From NCBI RefSeq assembly GCF_001667185.1, contig NZ_LZIC01000104.1:1-64000 (forward strand): 64,000 nt of DNA, in the 5' to 3' direction. Source of the DNA: Mycobacterium sp. 852002-50816_SCH5313054-b. Its GTDB lineage: Bacteria; Actinomycetota; Actinomycetes; Mycobacteriales; Mycobacteriaceae. The notes beneath the pieces are model-generated. The model saw nothing but the letters and a program-made list of their open reading frames with translations. It did not search any database and had not been told where the DNA came from. The translations under genes were made by a program, and so were the position numbers. Shown here one piece after another: positions 10,224 through 19,276 of this stretch. The first letter of the stretch is position 1; each line of letters begins with the position of its first letter.

Positions 10224-11522
10224 TCAGCCGAGCAGGGCGTCGACGAAAGCGGCGGGTTCGAAGGGCGCGAGATCGTCGGGGCCCTCGCCGAGCCCGACCA
10301 GCTTCACCGGCACCCCGAGCTCCTGCTGCACGCGGAAAACGATGCCGCCCTTGGCCGTTCCGTCCAACTTGGTGAGCACCGCGCCGGTGATGTCGACGAC
10401 GTCGGCGAACACCCGGGCCTGGGCCAGCCCGTTCTGCCCGATGGTGGCGTCGAGCACCAGCAACACCTCGTCGACTTCCGCGCGCCGGGTTATCACGCGC
10501 TTAACCTTGTCGAGCTCGTCCATCAGCCCGACTTTGGTGTGCAGGCGCCCCGCGGTGTCGACGACGACGACGTCGGCGCCGGCGGCGATGCCCTTGTCGA
10601 CGGCGTCGAATGCCACCGACGCCGGGTCGGCGCCCTCCGCGCCGCGCACCACCTCCGCGCCCACCCGTGCGGCCCAGGTCTGCAGCTGATCGGCCGCCGC
10701 GGCCCGGAAGGTGTCGGCCGCGCCGAGCACGACGCGCCGCCCGTCGGCCACCAGCACCCGCGCCAGCTTGCCGACGGTGGTGGTTTTCCCGGTGCCGTTC
10801 ACGCCGACGATCAGCAGCACCGACGGGTGGTCGGCGTGCGGCAGCGCGCGGATCGAGCGGTCCATGTCGGGGTGCAGCTCGTTGATCAGGACGTCGCGCA
10901 GCACGGCCTTGGCGTCGGCCTCGGTGCGCACGTTGCCGCTGGCCAGCCGGCTGCGCAGCTGCGAGATCACCGACTCGGTGACCACCGGGCCCAGGTCGGC
11001 GACCAGCAGGGTGTCCTCGACGTCCTGCCAGGAGTCCTCGTCGAGGTCGCCGCCGCCGATCAGGCCCAGCACGCTGCGCCCGAGCGCGTTCTGGGACCGG
11101 GCGAGCCGGCCGCGCAGCCGTTCCAGCCGGCCCTCGGGCGGCGCGATGGCCTCGATCTCGGCGGTGACGGGGGTCTCGGGCGGGGCCTCCCGGGCCGGCG
11201 GGGTAGGCGGGGTCGGCGGCTCGGCCTCGAGCGTCTCGGGTTCCGGCAACTCGACGTCGGAGATCGTGAGCCTGGGGGCGTCGCGGGGAACGGTGGCGTC
11301 GTCGCCTACCGCGGGCGGCCCGCCGGTGTCGATCGTCGGTGCGGACTGGCTGAAGGTGATGCCCGACGACGCGGTGTACCCCCCGGAGCGGTCGAGCGCG
11401 CCGGGCTCGGGCCGGGCCAGGCTGATCCTTCGGCGGCGGTATCGCACCAGGCCTGCGACCAGCGCGGCGATGACCAGCAGGGCTGCGACGACCGCGACGG
11501 CGATCCAAAGACCTTGTGACAC
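10224..11522 (-). CDS. ftsY: Signal recognition particle receptor FtsY
   Basis: A 432-residue SRP-receptor GTPase. Unlike E. coli FtsY it begins with a transmembrane helix (about residues 5-25, LWIAVAVVAALLVIAALVAG) followed by an Arg-rich stop, as in other actinobacteria. An acidic/proline linker leads to the NG domain, with P-loop GVNGTGKTTTVGKLA, the DTAGRLH switch and TKLDGTAKGG. It docks SRP-ribosome complexes at the membrane for co-translational insertion. The start is GTG at 11522. smc lies 174 bases upstream on the same strand. Confidence 0.96.
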   Translation of the reverse strand: MSQGLWIAVAVVAALLVIAALVAGLVRYRRRRISLARPEPGALDRSGGYTASSGITFSQSAPTIDTGGPPAVGDDATVPRDAPRLTISDVELPEPETLEAEPPTPPTPPAREAPPETPVTAEIEAIAPPEGRLERLRGRLARSQNALGRSVLGLIGGGDLDEDSWQDVEDTLLVADLGPVVTESVISQLRSRLASGNVRTEADAKAVLRDVLINELHPDMDRSIRALPHADHPSVLLIVGVNGTGKTTTVGKLARVLVADGRRVVLGAADTFRAAAADQLQTWAARVGAEVVRGAEGADPASVAFDAVDKGIAAGADVVVVDTAGRLHTKVGLMDELDKVKRVITRRAEVDEVLLVLDATIGQNGLAQARVFADVVDITGAVLTKLDGTAKGGIVFRVQQELGVPVKLVGLGEGPDDLAPFEPAAFVDALLG

Positions 11523-11696
11523 GCTGACAATCCTTCCAGCCGCGGGTCACCCGGCGCTCACGGGGCATTGGTGGGTGTCCGGTGCGCCGGGTGTGTCGCC
11601 CGGGCGTCGGGTGTGCTTCCTGGGCGGAGAAATCGCCGAAATCCCGCCCTCAGTACACGCCGAAAACCGTCAGTTCACACGCGAGCGGGACCGGCC

Positions 11697-14600
11697 CTAG
11701 GAGGAACTCGAGACCAGCTGCTCCACCTGCTGGCCGCGCATCCGCTGGGAGATCACCGCGGTGATGCCGTCGCCCTGCATGGTCACGCCGTACAGCGCGT
11801 CGGCGACCTCCATCGTGGGCTTCTGGTGGGTGATGATGATGATCTGCGACCGGGCCCGCAGCAGTTCGAACAGGCCGATCAGGCGGCGCAGGTTCGTGTC
11901 GTCGAGCGCGGCCTCCACCTCGTCCATGATGTAGAAGGGCGACGGGCGGGCGCGGAAGATGGCCACCAGCATCGCCACCGCCGTCAGCGCCTTCTCGCCG
12001 CCGGACAGCAAAGACAGCCGGGTGATCTTCTTGCCGGGCGGACGCGCCTCGACCTCGATGCCGGTGGTGAGCATGTCGTTGGGGTCGGTCAGCCGCAGCC
12101 GGCCCTCGCCGCCCGGGAACAGCACGGTGAAGACTTCCCGGAATTCGCGCTCGACGTCGGTGAAGGCGTCGTTGAACACCTGCAGGATGCGGGCGTCGAC
12201 GTCGGCGATGACGTCGAGCAGGTCCTTGCGGGCGGCCCTGACGTCCTCGAGCTGCGTGGACAGGAAGTTGTAGCGCTCCTCGAGCGCGGCAAACTCCTCC
12301 AGCGCCAGCGGATTCACCCTGCCCAGCTCGGCCAGCTCGCGCTCGGCCCGCTTGGCCCGACGCTCCTGGGTGGGCCGGTCGTAGGGGATCGGGGCGGGCG
12401 CGAACACCTGCTCGCCGCGCTCCCGGGCCTGCTCGAACTCGGCCATCTCGAGCTCGGTCGGGGGCAGGGCGACCTCCGGGCCGTACTCGGCGATCAGGTC
12501 GGTCGGGGCCATCCCGAACTGCTCGAGCACCATCTGCTCGAGCTGCTCGATGCGCATCGCCGCCTGGGCGTTGGCCACCTCGTCGCGGTGCAGCGAATCG
12601 GTGAGCTGGGCCACCCGCGCGCCCAGCGCGTGCACCTCGTCGCGCACCGCCGCCATAGCCGCAGCACGCTCCTGGCGTTCGGCGACCAGCGCGGCGCGGA
12701 TCCCCGATGCCGCGGCGACCACCCGCTCCAACCGCGCCGCCAGCAGCCGCCCGGCGTCGGCCACCGCCGCGGCCACGGCGGCCGCGCGCAGCCGCGCCTC
12801 GCGCGCCTGCTGGGCCCGCAGCCGCGCCTCCCGCTCGGCGGCGGCCGCCCGGCGCAGCGAATCCGCCCGCCCGCGCACCGCGTTGGCGCGCTCCTCGGCG
12901 GTCCGCACCGCCAGCCGGGCCTCCACCTCCACGCCGCGGGCGTGTTCGGCGGCCGCGGCGATCTGGTGCCGGTTGACGGGTTCCGCCGCGTGCACGTCCT
13001 GGGTCTCCTGGGCGTTGCGCAGCCGGGTCTCCAGCCCGGTGACCTCGTCGACGGTCTGCGCGCGCCCGGCTTCGAGCTCCGCGCGCTGGCGCAGCAACCC
13101 GCTCCACTCCTCCTCGGCGGCGCGTGCCTCCTGCCCGAGGCGGCCCAGCTGCTCGTACATCGCCGAGATCGCGGTGTCGGATTCGTTGAGGGCGGCCAGC
13201 GCCTGCTCGGCGGAATCCTGGCGGGCGATCTGTTCGGTCAGCGCGCCGGACAGCGCCGCGGTCAGCTGCGCCACCTGCGCCTCGGCGGCGGCCAGCTCGG
13301 CGCCGGCCTTGTCGATTTCCGACGTGAGCTCCAGCGTGGACAGCTTGCGGTCGGAGCCACCGCTCACCCAGCCGGCGCCCACCAGGTCGCCGTCGAGCGT
13401 CACGGCGCGCAGCTGCGGGTGGGCCGCCACCAGGTCCAGTGCGTCGCCGAGTGCGTTGACCACCGCGACGCCCGACAACATGGCGGTCATCGCCCCGCGC
13501 AGCCGCGCCGGCGCCTCGACCAGGTCGAGCGCCCAGACCGCGCCGTCGGGCAGCGGGGCGGTGTGCCCGGGCGGCTCGGCCGGCCAGTCGCCCAGCACCA
13601 GGGCCGCTCGGCCGGCGTCGGCCTGCTTGAGGGCGGCGACCGCCGATCGGGCCGCTCCGAAGCTTTCGGCGGCCAGGGCGTCGGCCGCCGAGCCGAGCAC
13701 CGCGGCCAGGGCCGCCTCGTAGCCGGACCGGACCCTGACCAGCTTGGCGATCGGCCCGAAAATCCCTGTGCCGGAGAGGTTTTGGGTGAGCCATGCCGCG
13801 CCGTCCTTGCGCTCCAGCCCCACCGAGAGCGCGTCGATGCGCGCCCGCAGCGACGCCACCTCCCGTTCGGCGCCGCGCTCGGCGGCCTGCAGTTCGGCGA
13901 CGCGTTCGTCGGCCAGCCGCAGCGCGGCGACGGTCCGCTCGTGGTGCTCGTCGAGGCCCACCTCGCCCTGGTCGAGTTCGCCGACGCGGGCCTGCACGGT
14001 CTCGAATTCGGCCCGGGTCTGCTGGGCGCGGTTGGCGGCCTGTTCGATGCGCTCGGACAGCCGCGCGACGCTGTCGTCGATCGATTCGACGCGCGCCCGC
14101 ATGGTCTCCACTTGGCCGGCCAGCCGCGCCAGGCCCTCGCGCCGGTCCGCCTCGGCCCGCACCGCCGCCAGGTGGGCCCGGTCGGCCTCGGCGGCCGCGC
14201 GCTCGCGCTCGGCCAATTCGGCGCGCGCGGCGTCCAGGCGGGTGCGCGCGCCGGCCAGCTCGGCCAGCAGCCGCTGCTCGGTCACCTCGATCTGCTGGGC
14301 CTCGGCGTCCAGCGCGTCCGGGTCGGTGTCGCCCGTCGCCACCGGCTCGACGTCCAGGTGCTGGGCGCGTTCGCTGGCGATGCGCACCGTGGCGCCCACC
14401 CGCTCGGCCAGCGCGGACAGCCCGAACCAGGTGTGCTGGACCGATTCGGCCCGCACCGACAGCTCGGCGAGCGCGGTCTCATGCGCCGTGAGCTCCTCGG
14501 ATGCCAGCGCGAGGCGGGCGGCGGCCTCGTCGTGCTCGCGGCGCATGGTGGCCTCGGCCTCGAAGATCGCGTCGCGCTCCACCTGCCGGCTGACCAGGTC

Positions 14601-15296
14601 GTCGGCGGCCAGGCGCAACTTCGCGTCGCGCAGGTCGGCCTGGATGGTCTGGGCGCGGCGGGCCACCTCGGCTTGGCGGCCCAGGGGTTTGAGCTGGCGG
14701 CGCAGTTCGGTGGTCAGGTCGGACAGCCGGGCCAGGTTCGCCTGCATCGCGTCGAGCTTGCGCAGCGCCTTCTCCTTGCGCTTGCGGTGCTTGAGCACGC
14801 CCGCGGCCTCTTCGATGAACGCGCGGCGATCCTCGGGCCGCGACTGCAGGATCTCGTCGAGCTTGCCCTGCCCGACGATGACGTGCATCTCGCGGCCGAT
14901 CCCGGAGTCGCTCAGCAGCTCCTGGACGTCCATCAAACGGCAACTGCTGCCGTTGATTTCGTATTCGCTCGCACCGTCGCGGAACATCCGCCGCGTGATC
15001 GAGACCTCGGAGTACTCGATGGGCAGCGCGTTGTCGGAGTTGTCGATGGTGACCGTGACCTCGGCGCGGCCCAGCGGCGCCCGCGACGAGGTGCCGGCGA
15101 AGATGACGTCCTCCATCTTCCCGCCGCGCAGCGTCTTGGCCCCCTGCTCCCCCATCACCCACGCCAGGGCGTCGACGACGTTGGACTTGCCCGAGCCGTT
15201 GGGGCCGACGACCGCGGTGATGCCCGGTTCGAAGCGCAGAGTCGTCGGCGAAGCGAAGGACTTGAAGCCCTTCAGCGTCAGACTCTTGAGGTACAC
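11697..15296 (-). CDS. smc: Chromosome segregation ATPase SMC
   Basis: A full-length 1199-residue SMC protein. The N-terminal head has Walker A GPNGSGKSNVVDAL near residue 32; two long Ala/Glu/Arg-rich coiled coils flank a Gly-containing hinge at roughly residues 520-650; the C-terminal head has the ABC signature LSLLSGGEKALTAVAML and Walker B FYIMDEVEAALDD. It forms the condensin core with ScpA/ScpB and loads at parS-proximal sites to organise the chromosome. The start is GTG at 15296. The coiled-coil composition produces many false ORFs on the other strand. Confidence 0.97.
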   Translation of the reverse strand: MYLKSLTLKGFKSFASPTTLRFEPGITAVVGPNGSGKSNVVDALAWVMGEQGAKTLRGGKMEDVIFAGTSSRAPLGRAEVTVTIDNSDNALPIEYSEVSITRRMFRDGASEYEINGSSCRLMDVQELLSDSGIGREMHVIVGQGKLDEILQSRPEDRRAFIEEAAGVLKHRKRKEKALRKLDAMQANLARLSDLTTELRRQLKPLGRQAEVARRAQTIQADLRDAKLRLAADDLVSRQVERDAIFEAEATMRREHDEAAARLALASEELTAHETALAELSVRAESVQHTWFGLSALAERVGATVRIASERAQHLDVEPVATGDTDPDALDAEAQQIEVTEQRLLAELAGARTRLDAARAELAERERAAAEADRAHLAAVRAEADRREGLARLAGQVETMRARVESIDDSVARLSERIEQAANRAQQTRAEFETVQARVGELDQGEVGLDEHHERTVAALRLADERVAELQAAERGAEREVASLRARIDALSVGLERKDGAAWLTQNLSGTGIFGPIAKLVRVRSGYEAALAAVLGSAADALAAESFGAARSAVAALKQADAGRAALVLGDWPAEPPGHTAPLPDGAVWALDLVEAPARLRGAMTAMLSGVAVVNALGDALDLVAAHPQLRAVTLDGDLVGAGWVSGGSDRKLSTLELTSEIDKAGAELAAAEAQVAQLTAALSGALTEQIARQDSAEQALAALNESDTAISAMYEQLGRLGQEARAAEEEWSGLLRQRAELEAGRAQTVDEVTGLETRLRNAQETQDVHAAEPVNRHQIAAAAEHARGVEVEARLAVRTAEERANAVRGRADSLRRAAAAEREARLRAQQAREARLRAAAVAAAVADAGRLLAARLERVVAAASGIRAALVAERQERAAAMAAVRDEVHALGARVAQLTDSLHRDEVANAQAAMRIEQLEQMVLEQFGMAPTDLIAEYGPEVALPPTELEMAEFEQARERGEQVFAPAPIPYDRPTQERRAKRAERELAELGRVNPLALEEFAALEERYNFLSTQLEDVRAARKDLLDVIADVDARILQVFNDAFTDVEREFREVFTVLFPGGEGRLRLTDPNDMLTTGIEVEARPPGKKITRLSLLSGGEKALTAVAMLVAIFRARPSPFYIMDEVEAALDDTNLRRLIGLFELLRARSQIIIITHQKPTMEVADALYGVTMQGDGITAVISQRMRGQQVEQLVSSSS

Positions 15297-15417
15297 GGCG
15301 AGCCAGACTACCGCTCAAATTGGCGGCGTCGGCCCTCCCCGAGGGGTGTCGGGGCGCCTCAAATTTGCCTGGCGTTCACACTCTGACGCACTGGCCTCAG
15401 TGGCCACATCCGTCACG

Positions 15418-15711
15418 TCAGCGCTCGACGAAGCCTTCGAACCGCTCTTGCGGTTCCGACCAGTCGGCGAGCACCTTGTCGACGCGACCCGGCCTGGCAG
15501 GCCTCGCGGCGCCGCCCTGCAGCAGCTGCAGCAATTTCTCGCCGGCCGCGCGTGGACCCTGGGCCACCACCAGCACCCGGCCGTCGGCCTGGTTGGCCGC
15601 GTAGCCGGTCAGCCCCAGCTCGAGCGCGCGGCACCGCGTCCACCAGCGGAAGCCGACCCCCTGGACGCTGCCGTGCACCCAGGCGGTGAGGCGGACGTCA
15701 GGATCCGACAT
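15418..15711 (-). CDS. acyP: Acylphosphatase
   Basis: A 97-residue acylphosphatase with the phosphate-loop motif VQGVGFRWW (catalytic Arg) near residue 16 and the catalytic Asn in TGYAANQADGRV. It hydrolyses acyl phosphates such as 1,3-bisphosphoglycerate and carbamoyl phosphate in the cytosol. Its ATG lies inside the 3' end of the upstream osmC-like gene (14-base overlap), so the two are co-transcribed. The smc-acyP-osmC order is the same as around Rv2922-Rv2923c. Confidence 0.93.
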   Translation of the reverse strand: MSDPDVRLTAWVHGSVQGVGFRWWTRCRALELGLTGYAANQADGRVLVVAQGPRAAGEKLLQLLQGGAARPARPGRVDKVLADWSEPQERFEGFVER

Positions 15712-16111
15712 CGGCGATCTCGAAGTTCACGGTCGTGCCGGACTTGAGCGTGCGCCCGACGGTGCAGACCAGGTCGACCGCCCGGTTGGCGACGACGAGC
15801 ACGCGCTGCCTCTCGTCGTCGGAGAGGCCGGACAGGTCAAGTTCGAGCGTCTCCTCGAGCAGCGGATAGCGTTCCTGGTCGCGGTCGGCCGGCCCGGAAA
15901 CCCTGATCACCGCCTTGTAGTCGTCGCCCAGGCGGCGGGCCAGCGGCTCGTCGGCGGACATGCCGCTGCACGCGGCCAGCGCGATCTTGAGCAGCTCGCC
16001 CGGGGTGAACACGCCCTCGACGCCCTCGGAGCCCACGAGCACCTGGGCGCCGCGCGAGCTGTACCCGGTGTAGCGGCGCGATCCGGTGCGTTCGACCCAC
16101 AGTTCCGTCAT
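15698..16111 (-). CDS. OsmC/Ohr-family peroxiredoxin-like protein
   Basis: A 137-residue OsmC-fold protein. The family uses two cysteines for hydroperoxide reduction. Here one Cys is seen in AACSGMSADE (helix position) and a second in LVCTVGRTLKSG near the C-terminus, so both reactive positions look filled. OsmC/Ohr proteins detoxify organic hydroperoxides in the cytosol. It overlaps acyP by 14 bases. By position it matches Rv2923c. Which peroxides it handles cannot be told. Confidence 0.85.
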   Translation of the reverse strand: MTELWVERTGSRRYTGYSSRGAQVLVGSEGVEGVFTPGELLKIALAACSGMSADEPLARRLGDDYKAVIRVSGPADRDQERYPLLEETLELDLSGLSDDERQRVLVVANRAVDLVCTVGRTLKSGTTVNFEIADVGS

Positions 16112-16157
16112 GGCTTCTTTTCTACCGGGCGCCCCTTGCGGCTACCGACTCGCCGTT

Positions 16158-16212
16158 GAGTGTGTTCCCAGGGCGACGCCGCTCGGCGTGTCGCCGCCCT
16201 GGGCTCACACTC
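16158..16212. repeat. Long imperfect inverted repeat (hairpin) upstream of the PIG-L gene
   Basis: GAGTGTG-TT-CCCAGGGCG at 16158-16175 is matched by CGCCCTGGG-CT-CACACTC at 16195-16212, giving 18-base arms with a two-base mismatch and a 19-base loop rich in CG. It sits between divergent genes (osmC-like leftward, PIG-L rightward), so it is not an ordinary terminator. Another CACACTC follows at about 16226. It looks like a small dispersed palindromic element of mycobacterial intergenic DNA. Confidence 0.6.
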
Positions 16213-16276
16213 GAAAGCCCACGCGCACACTCACCGCCGGGGCCGCGCGGCTGGCCCAGCGGGCATACTGCGTTCC

Positions 16277-17053
16277 ATGGCGACCGTCGTCGCATTCCAC
16301 GCCCATCCGGACGACGAGGTGATCCTCACCGGCGGCACGCTCGCGCGGGCGGTGGCGGCCGGGCATCGCGTTGTCCTCGTCACCGCGACCGACGGGCGCG
16401 TACACAATGACGACGGTGATCTCCGGTTGGACGAATTGCGGGCGAGCGCAAGCATTCTCGGTGTACATCGGGTCGAATGCCTCGGCTATGCCGACAGCGG
16501 CTACGGCCCCGTTTTCTACCCCGACCCACCCGGACGCGTCAGATTCGGGCGGGCCGACGTCGACGAGGCGGCGGGCCGGCTCGCGGAGATACTGCGCGAT
16601 GAAGGCGCGGACGTGCTGCTCAGCTATGAGCGCAACGGCGGCTACGGCCACCGCGATCACGTCCAGGTGCACCACGTCGGCGAGCGGGCCGCCGAACTCG
16701 CGGCGACGCCGCGAGTGCTCGAGGCGACGATGCCGCGCGAATTGCTGGTGCGCATCGGCAATCTCGCCCGTCGGTTGCGACTACCGGCGCCCTATGAACC
16801 GGAAGTGGCCCGCACGGCCTACGCGCCGACGGCGACCATCACCCACCGGATCAACGTTTTCGGCTTCGCGCGGCACAAGCGCGACGCGTTTGCGGCCCAT
16901 CGCTCCCAAATCGGCGACACCGGTCTCGGTGCGCGCGCATTCGACGTGCTGCTTGCGCTGCCGCCCCAGGTGTTTGGCCTGCTCATGCCGCGCGAATGGT
17001 TCGTCGACCCCGCGCTACCCGCAGGATCCATCTGCCGCGACATCTTCGACTGA
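16277..17053 (+). CDS. PIG-L/LmbE-family N-deacetylase
   Basis: A 258-residue PIG-L family protein with the zinc-binding start VAFHAHPDDEVILTGGTLA (His and Asp-Asp of the AHPDDE motif) and the third ligand in GHRDHVQVHH near residue 127. Family members are zinc-dependent deacetylases of N-acetylglucosaminyl compounds (MshB in mycothiol synthesis, Mca in mycothiol conjugate turnover). This one is shorter than MshB or Mca, so its substrate is uncertain. The ATG at 16277 directly precedes the conserved first strand; an upstream ATG at 16160 falls in the hairpin and was rejected. It ends 1 base before the convergent fpg stop. Confidence 0.85.
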   Translation: MATVVAFHAHPDDEVILTGGTLARAVAAGHRVVLVTATDGRVHNDDGDLRLDELRASASILGVHRVECLGYADSGYGPVFYPDPPGRVRFGRADVDEAAGRLAEILRDEGADVLLSYERNGGYGHRDHVQVHHVGERAAELAATPRVLEATMPRELLVRIGNLARRLRLPAPYEPEVARTAYAPTATITHRINVFGFARHKRDAFAAHRSQIGDTGLGARAFDVLLALPPQVFGLLMPREWFVDPALPAGSICRDIFD

Positions 17054-17054
17054 C

Positions 17055-17915
17055 TCACCGGCGCGGTCGCGGCTGGCATCTCGGGCAGTAGAACGACGAG
17101 CGGTTCATGAACTTCTCCCGGCGCATCACCGCGCCGCAGCGCCGGCAGGGTTCGCCTTCCCGGCCATAGGCGTCCAGGGACCGGTCGAAGTATCCCGACT
17201 CGCCGTTGACGTTGACGTAGAGCGAGTCGAACGAGGTCCCGCCCTGCGCCAGCGCATCGCGCATCACGGCGGCGGCGGCGTCCAGCACGGCGGCCAGTTG
17301 GCGCCGGCTCAACGTGTCGGCGGTCCGCGCGCCGTGCACCTTGGCCCGCCACAGCGCCTCGTCGGCGTAGATATTGCCGATGCCCGACACCACCTGCTGG
17401 TCGAGTAGCTGCCGCTTGATCTCGGAATGCTTGCGCCGCAACACCTTTACCACCGCGTCGGCATCGAATTCGGGGTCCAGCGGGTCGCGCGCCAGATGGG
17501 CCACCGGCGCCGGCACCACGCTGCCGTCCACGCTCACCAGGTCGGCGAGCATCCAGCCGCCGAAGGTGCGCTGGTCGGCGAAGCTCAGCACGGTCCCGTC
17601 GTCGAGCAACGCGGAGATGCGGACGTGGTCGGCGCGCGGCACCTCCCCCAGCAGCATCTGACCGCTCATGCCGAGGTGCACCACGAGCGCCGTGTCCGGG
17701 TCAGCCGGACCCTCCAGCAGCAGCCAAAGGTACTTGCCGCGCCGATCGGTTCCGGCGATCCGCGCCTCGAGCAGCCGGGCGGTGAGATCGGCGGGCCCTG
17801 CCTCGTGGCGGCGCACGGCGCGCGGATGATGCACCCGGACCGCGCTGATCGTCCTGCCCACCACGCGGGCCTGCAAGCCGCGGCGGACCACCTCGACTTC
17901 GGGCAGTTCGGGCAT
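17055..17915 (-). CDS. mutM: Formamidopyrimidine-DNA glycosylase (Fpg/MutM)
   Basis: A 286-residue base-excision enzyme. The mature N-terminus PELPEVEVVRRGL carries the catalytic Pro1 and Glu2; a helix-two-turn-helix with GIGNIYADEALW and a C-terminal zinc finger (CRRCG...CPRC) complete it. It removes 8-oxoguanine and formamidopyrimidines and nicks the abasic site. It starts 3 bases after the rnc stop, in a DUF177-rnc-fpg operon. Confidence 0.97.
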   Translation of the reverse strand: MPELPEVEVVRRGLQARVVGRTISAVRVHHPRAVRRHEAGPADLTARLLEARIAGTDRRGKYLWLLLEGPADPDTALVVHLGMSGQMLLGEVPRADHVRISALLDDGTVLSFADQRTFGGWMLADLVSVDGSVVPAPVAHLARDPLDPEFDADAVVKVLRRKHSEIKRQLLDQQVVSGIGNIYADEALWRAKVHGARTADTLSRRQLAAVLDAAAAVMRDALAQGGTSFDSLYVNVNGESGYFDRSLDAYGREGEPCRRCGAVMRREKFMNRSSFYCPRCQPRPRR

Positions 17916-17918
17916 CGG

Positions 17919-18632
17919 CTACGCGGACGTTTTTCCCGCGGTGTCCAGCGTTTCCAGCACTTTCCAGGTCGCCGCCGCGGCCTTCTGCTCGGCCTCCTTC
18001 TTCGAGCGGCCGACCCCGGACCCGTATTCGGTTTCCATCACGACGACGACCGCCGTGAATTCCTTGTCGTGGTCGGGTCCGGTGGAGGTCACCAGGTAGG
18101 ACGGTGCGCCCATGCCACGCGCCGCGGTCAGCTCCTGCAGGCTGGTCTTCCAGTCCAGCCCGGCCCCCAGCGTGGGCGCGGCGTCCAGCAGCGGGCCGAA
18201 CAGCCGCAGGATCACCTCACGCGCGGTGTCGATCCCGTGCTGCAGGTAGATGGCGCCCAGCAGCGACTCCATGCCGTCGGCCAGGATGCTCGACTTGTCG
18301 GCCCCGCCGGTGTTCGACTCGCCGCGCCCCAGCAGCAGGTGGACACCGAGTCCCTGGTCGGAGAGCTTTCGGGCGACGTCGGCCAGCGCCTGGGTGTTGA
18401 CCACGCTGGCCCGCAGCTTGGCCAAATCGCCCTCCGACCGGTCGGGATGACGATGGTAGAGCTCGTCGGTGATGGTCAGGCCCAGGACCGCGTCACCGAG
18501 AAACTCCAGGCGTTCGTTGGTCGGCAGCCCCCCGTGTTCGTAGGCGTAACTGCGGTGCGTCAACGCGAGCGACAGCAGTTCCTCGGGCAGGTCCACGCCG
18601 AGCGCGTCCAGCAGGGCTTGCCGCGACGTCAC
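17919..18632 (-). CDS. rnc: Ribonuclease III
   Basis: A 237-residue RNase III. The N-terminal nuclease domain has the signature NERLEFLGDAVL near residue 40 and the second acidic site in SILADGMESLLGAIYLQ; a C-terminal double-stranded-RNA-binding domain ends near GRSKKEAEQKAAAATW. It cleaves dsRNA in rRNA processing. The GTG start overlaps the stop of the DUF177 gene by 4 bases. Confidence 0.97.
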   Translation of the reverse strand: MTSRQALLDALGVDLPEELLSLALTHRSYAYEHGGLPTNERLEFLGDAVLGLTITDELYHRHPDRSEGDLAKLRASVVNTQALADVARKLSDQGLGVHLLLGRGESNTGGADKSSILADGMESLLGAIYLQHGIDTAREVILRLFGPLLDAAPTLGAGLDWKTSLQELTAARGMGAPSYLVTSTGPDHDKEFTAVVVVMETEYGSGVGRSKKEAEQKAAAATWKVLETLDTAGKTSA

Positions 18633-19216
18633 CGGTCGTCCCGCTTGGTATCCGGCTGGGGCGGCAACTTGTCAGCCAACTTGGCCCAGCGCGGGTCGAT
18701 GCGGTCGTGGTGATGGCCGGGCTCGGCCGCCAGGGCAACACCGCAGTCGGGGCACAACCCCGGGCAGTCCGGGCTGCACACCGGAGAAAACGGCAGCTCC
18801 AGCCCGACGGCGTCGATGATCGGCTGCTCGAGGTCGATGGTGTCGTCGACGATGTGACCGACCTCGTCCGGTTCGGTGGTCGCCTCGGTCGCGCTGTCCG
18901 GATACGCGAAAAGTTCGGTCAACCTGACCTCGACGCGCCCGTTGACCGGCGTCAGGCAACGGGCGCATTCGCCGACGGTCGGCGCGGCGACCGTTCCGGT
19001 CACCAACACGCCCTCGGACACCGACTGGATTTGCAGGTCCATCTCCAACGGGGCGCCCTCGTCGATCGCGATCATCGGCAGTCCGATGCGCAACGGGCTG
19101 GGCACGGTGTTGCGCAGGGTGACCATCGCTCCCGGGCGCCGGCCGAGTCGGATGATGTCCACCCTCATCGGCGAGGTCGAATGGCGCCGCGCCGTGCTGC
19201 TGTGCTGCCGCGTCAT
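18629..19216 (-). CDS. DUF177/YceD-family protein (large rRNA accumulation protein type)
   Basis: A 195-residue YceD/DUF177 protein with two cysteine pairs, CARC near residue 80 and CPGLCPDCG near residue 158, arranged as a probable metal-binding site, and acidic stretches between. Bacterial and plastid homologues affect 23S rRNA accumulation. Many bacteria have rpmF next to it; here rnc and fpg follow and rpmF is absent. The His-containing N-terminal 16 residues may not belong; an internal Met at MRVDIIRLG is an alternative start. By position it matches Rv2926c. Confidence 0.85.
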   Translation of the reverse strand: MTRQHSSTARRHSTSPMRVDIIRLGRRPGAMVTLRNTVPSPLRIGLPMIAIDEGAPLEMDLQIQSVSEGVLVTGTVAAPTVGECARCLTPVNGRVEVRLTELFAYPDSATEATTEPDEVGHIVDDTIDLEQPIIDAVGLELPFSPVCSPDCPGLCPDCGVALAAEPGHHHDRIDPRWAKLADKLPPQPDTKRDDR

Positions 19217-19276
19217 AGAGGAAATCCTACGGCGCGGCGCGCGTAAGGAAAGGGCGCGGACCCGTTCGCTGTCCCC

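Noticed and set aside
11611..11657. Hairpin GGGCGG/CCGCCC between ftsY and smc as a terminator
   Set aside because: The stem is only 6 bases with a long loop; too weak to call.
11568..15386. 1272-codon plus-strand ORF opposite smc
   Set aside because: Its translation is a low-complexity His/Gly/Arg mix with no motifs, while the minus strand encodes a complete SMC.
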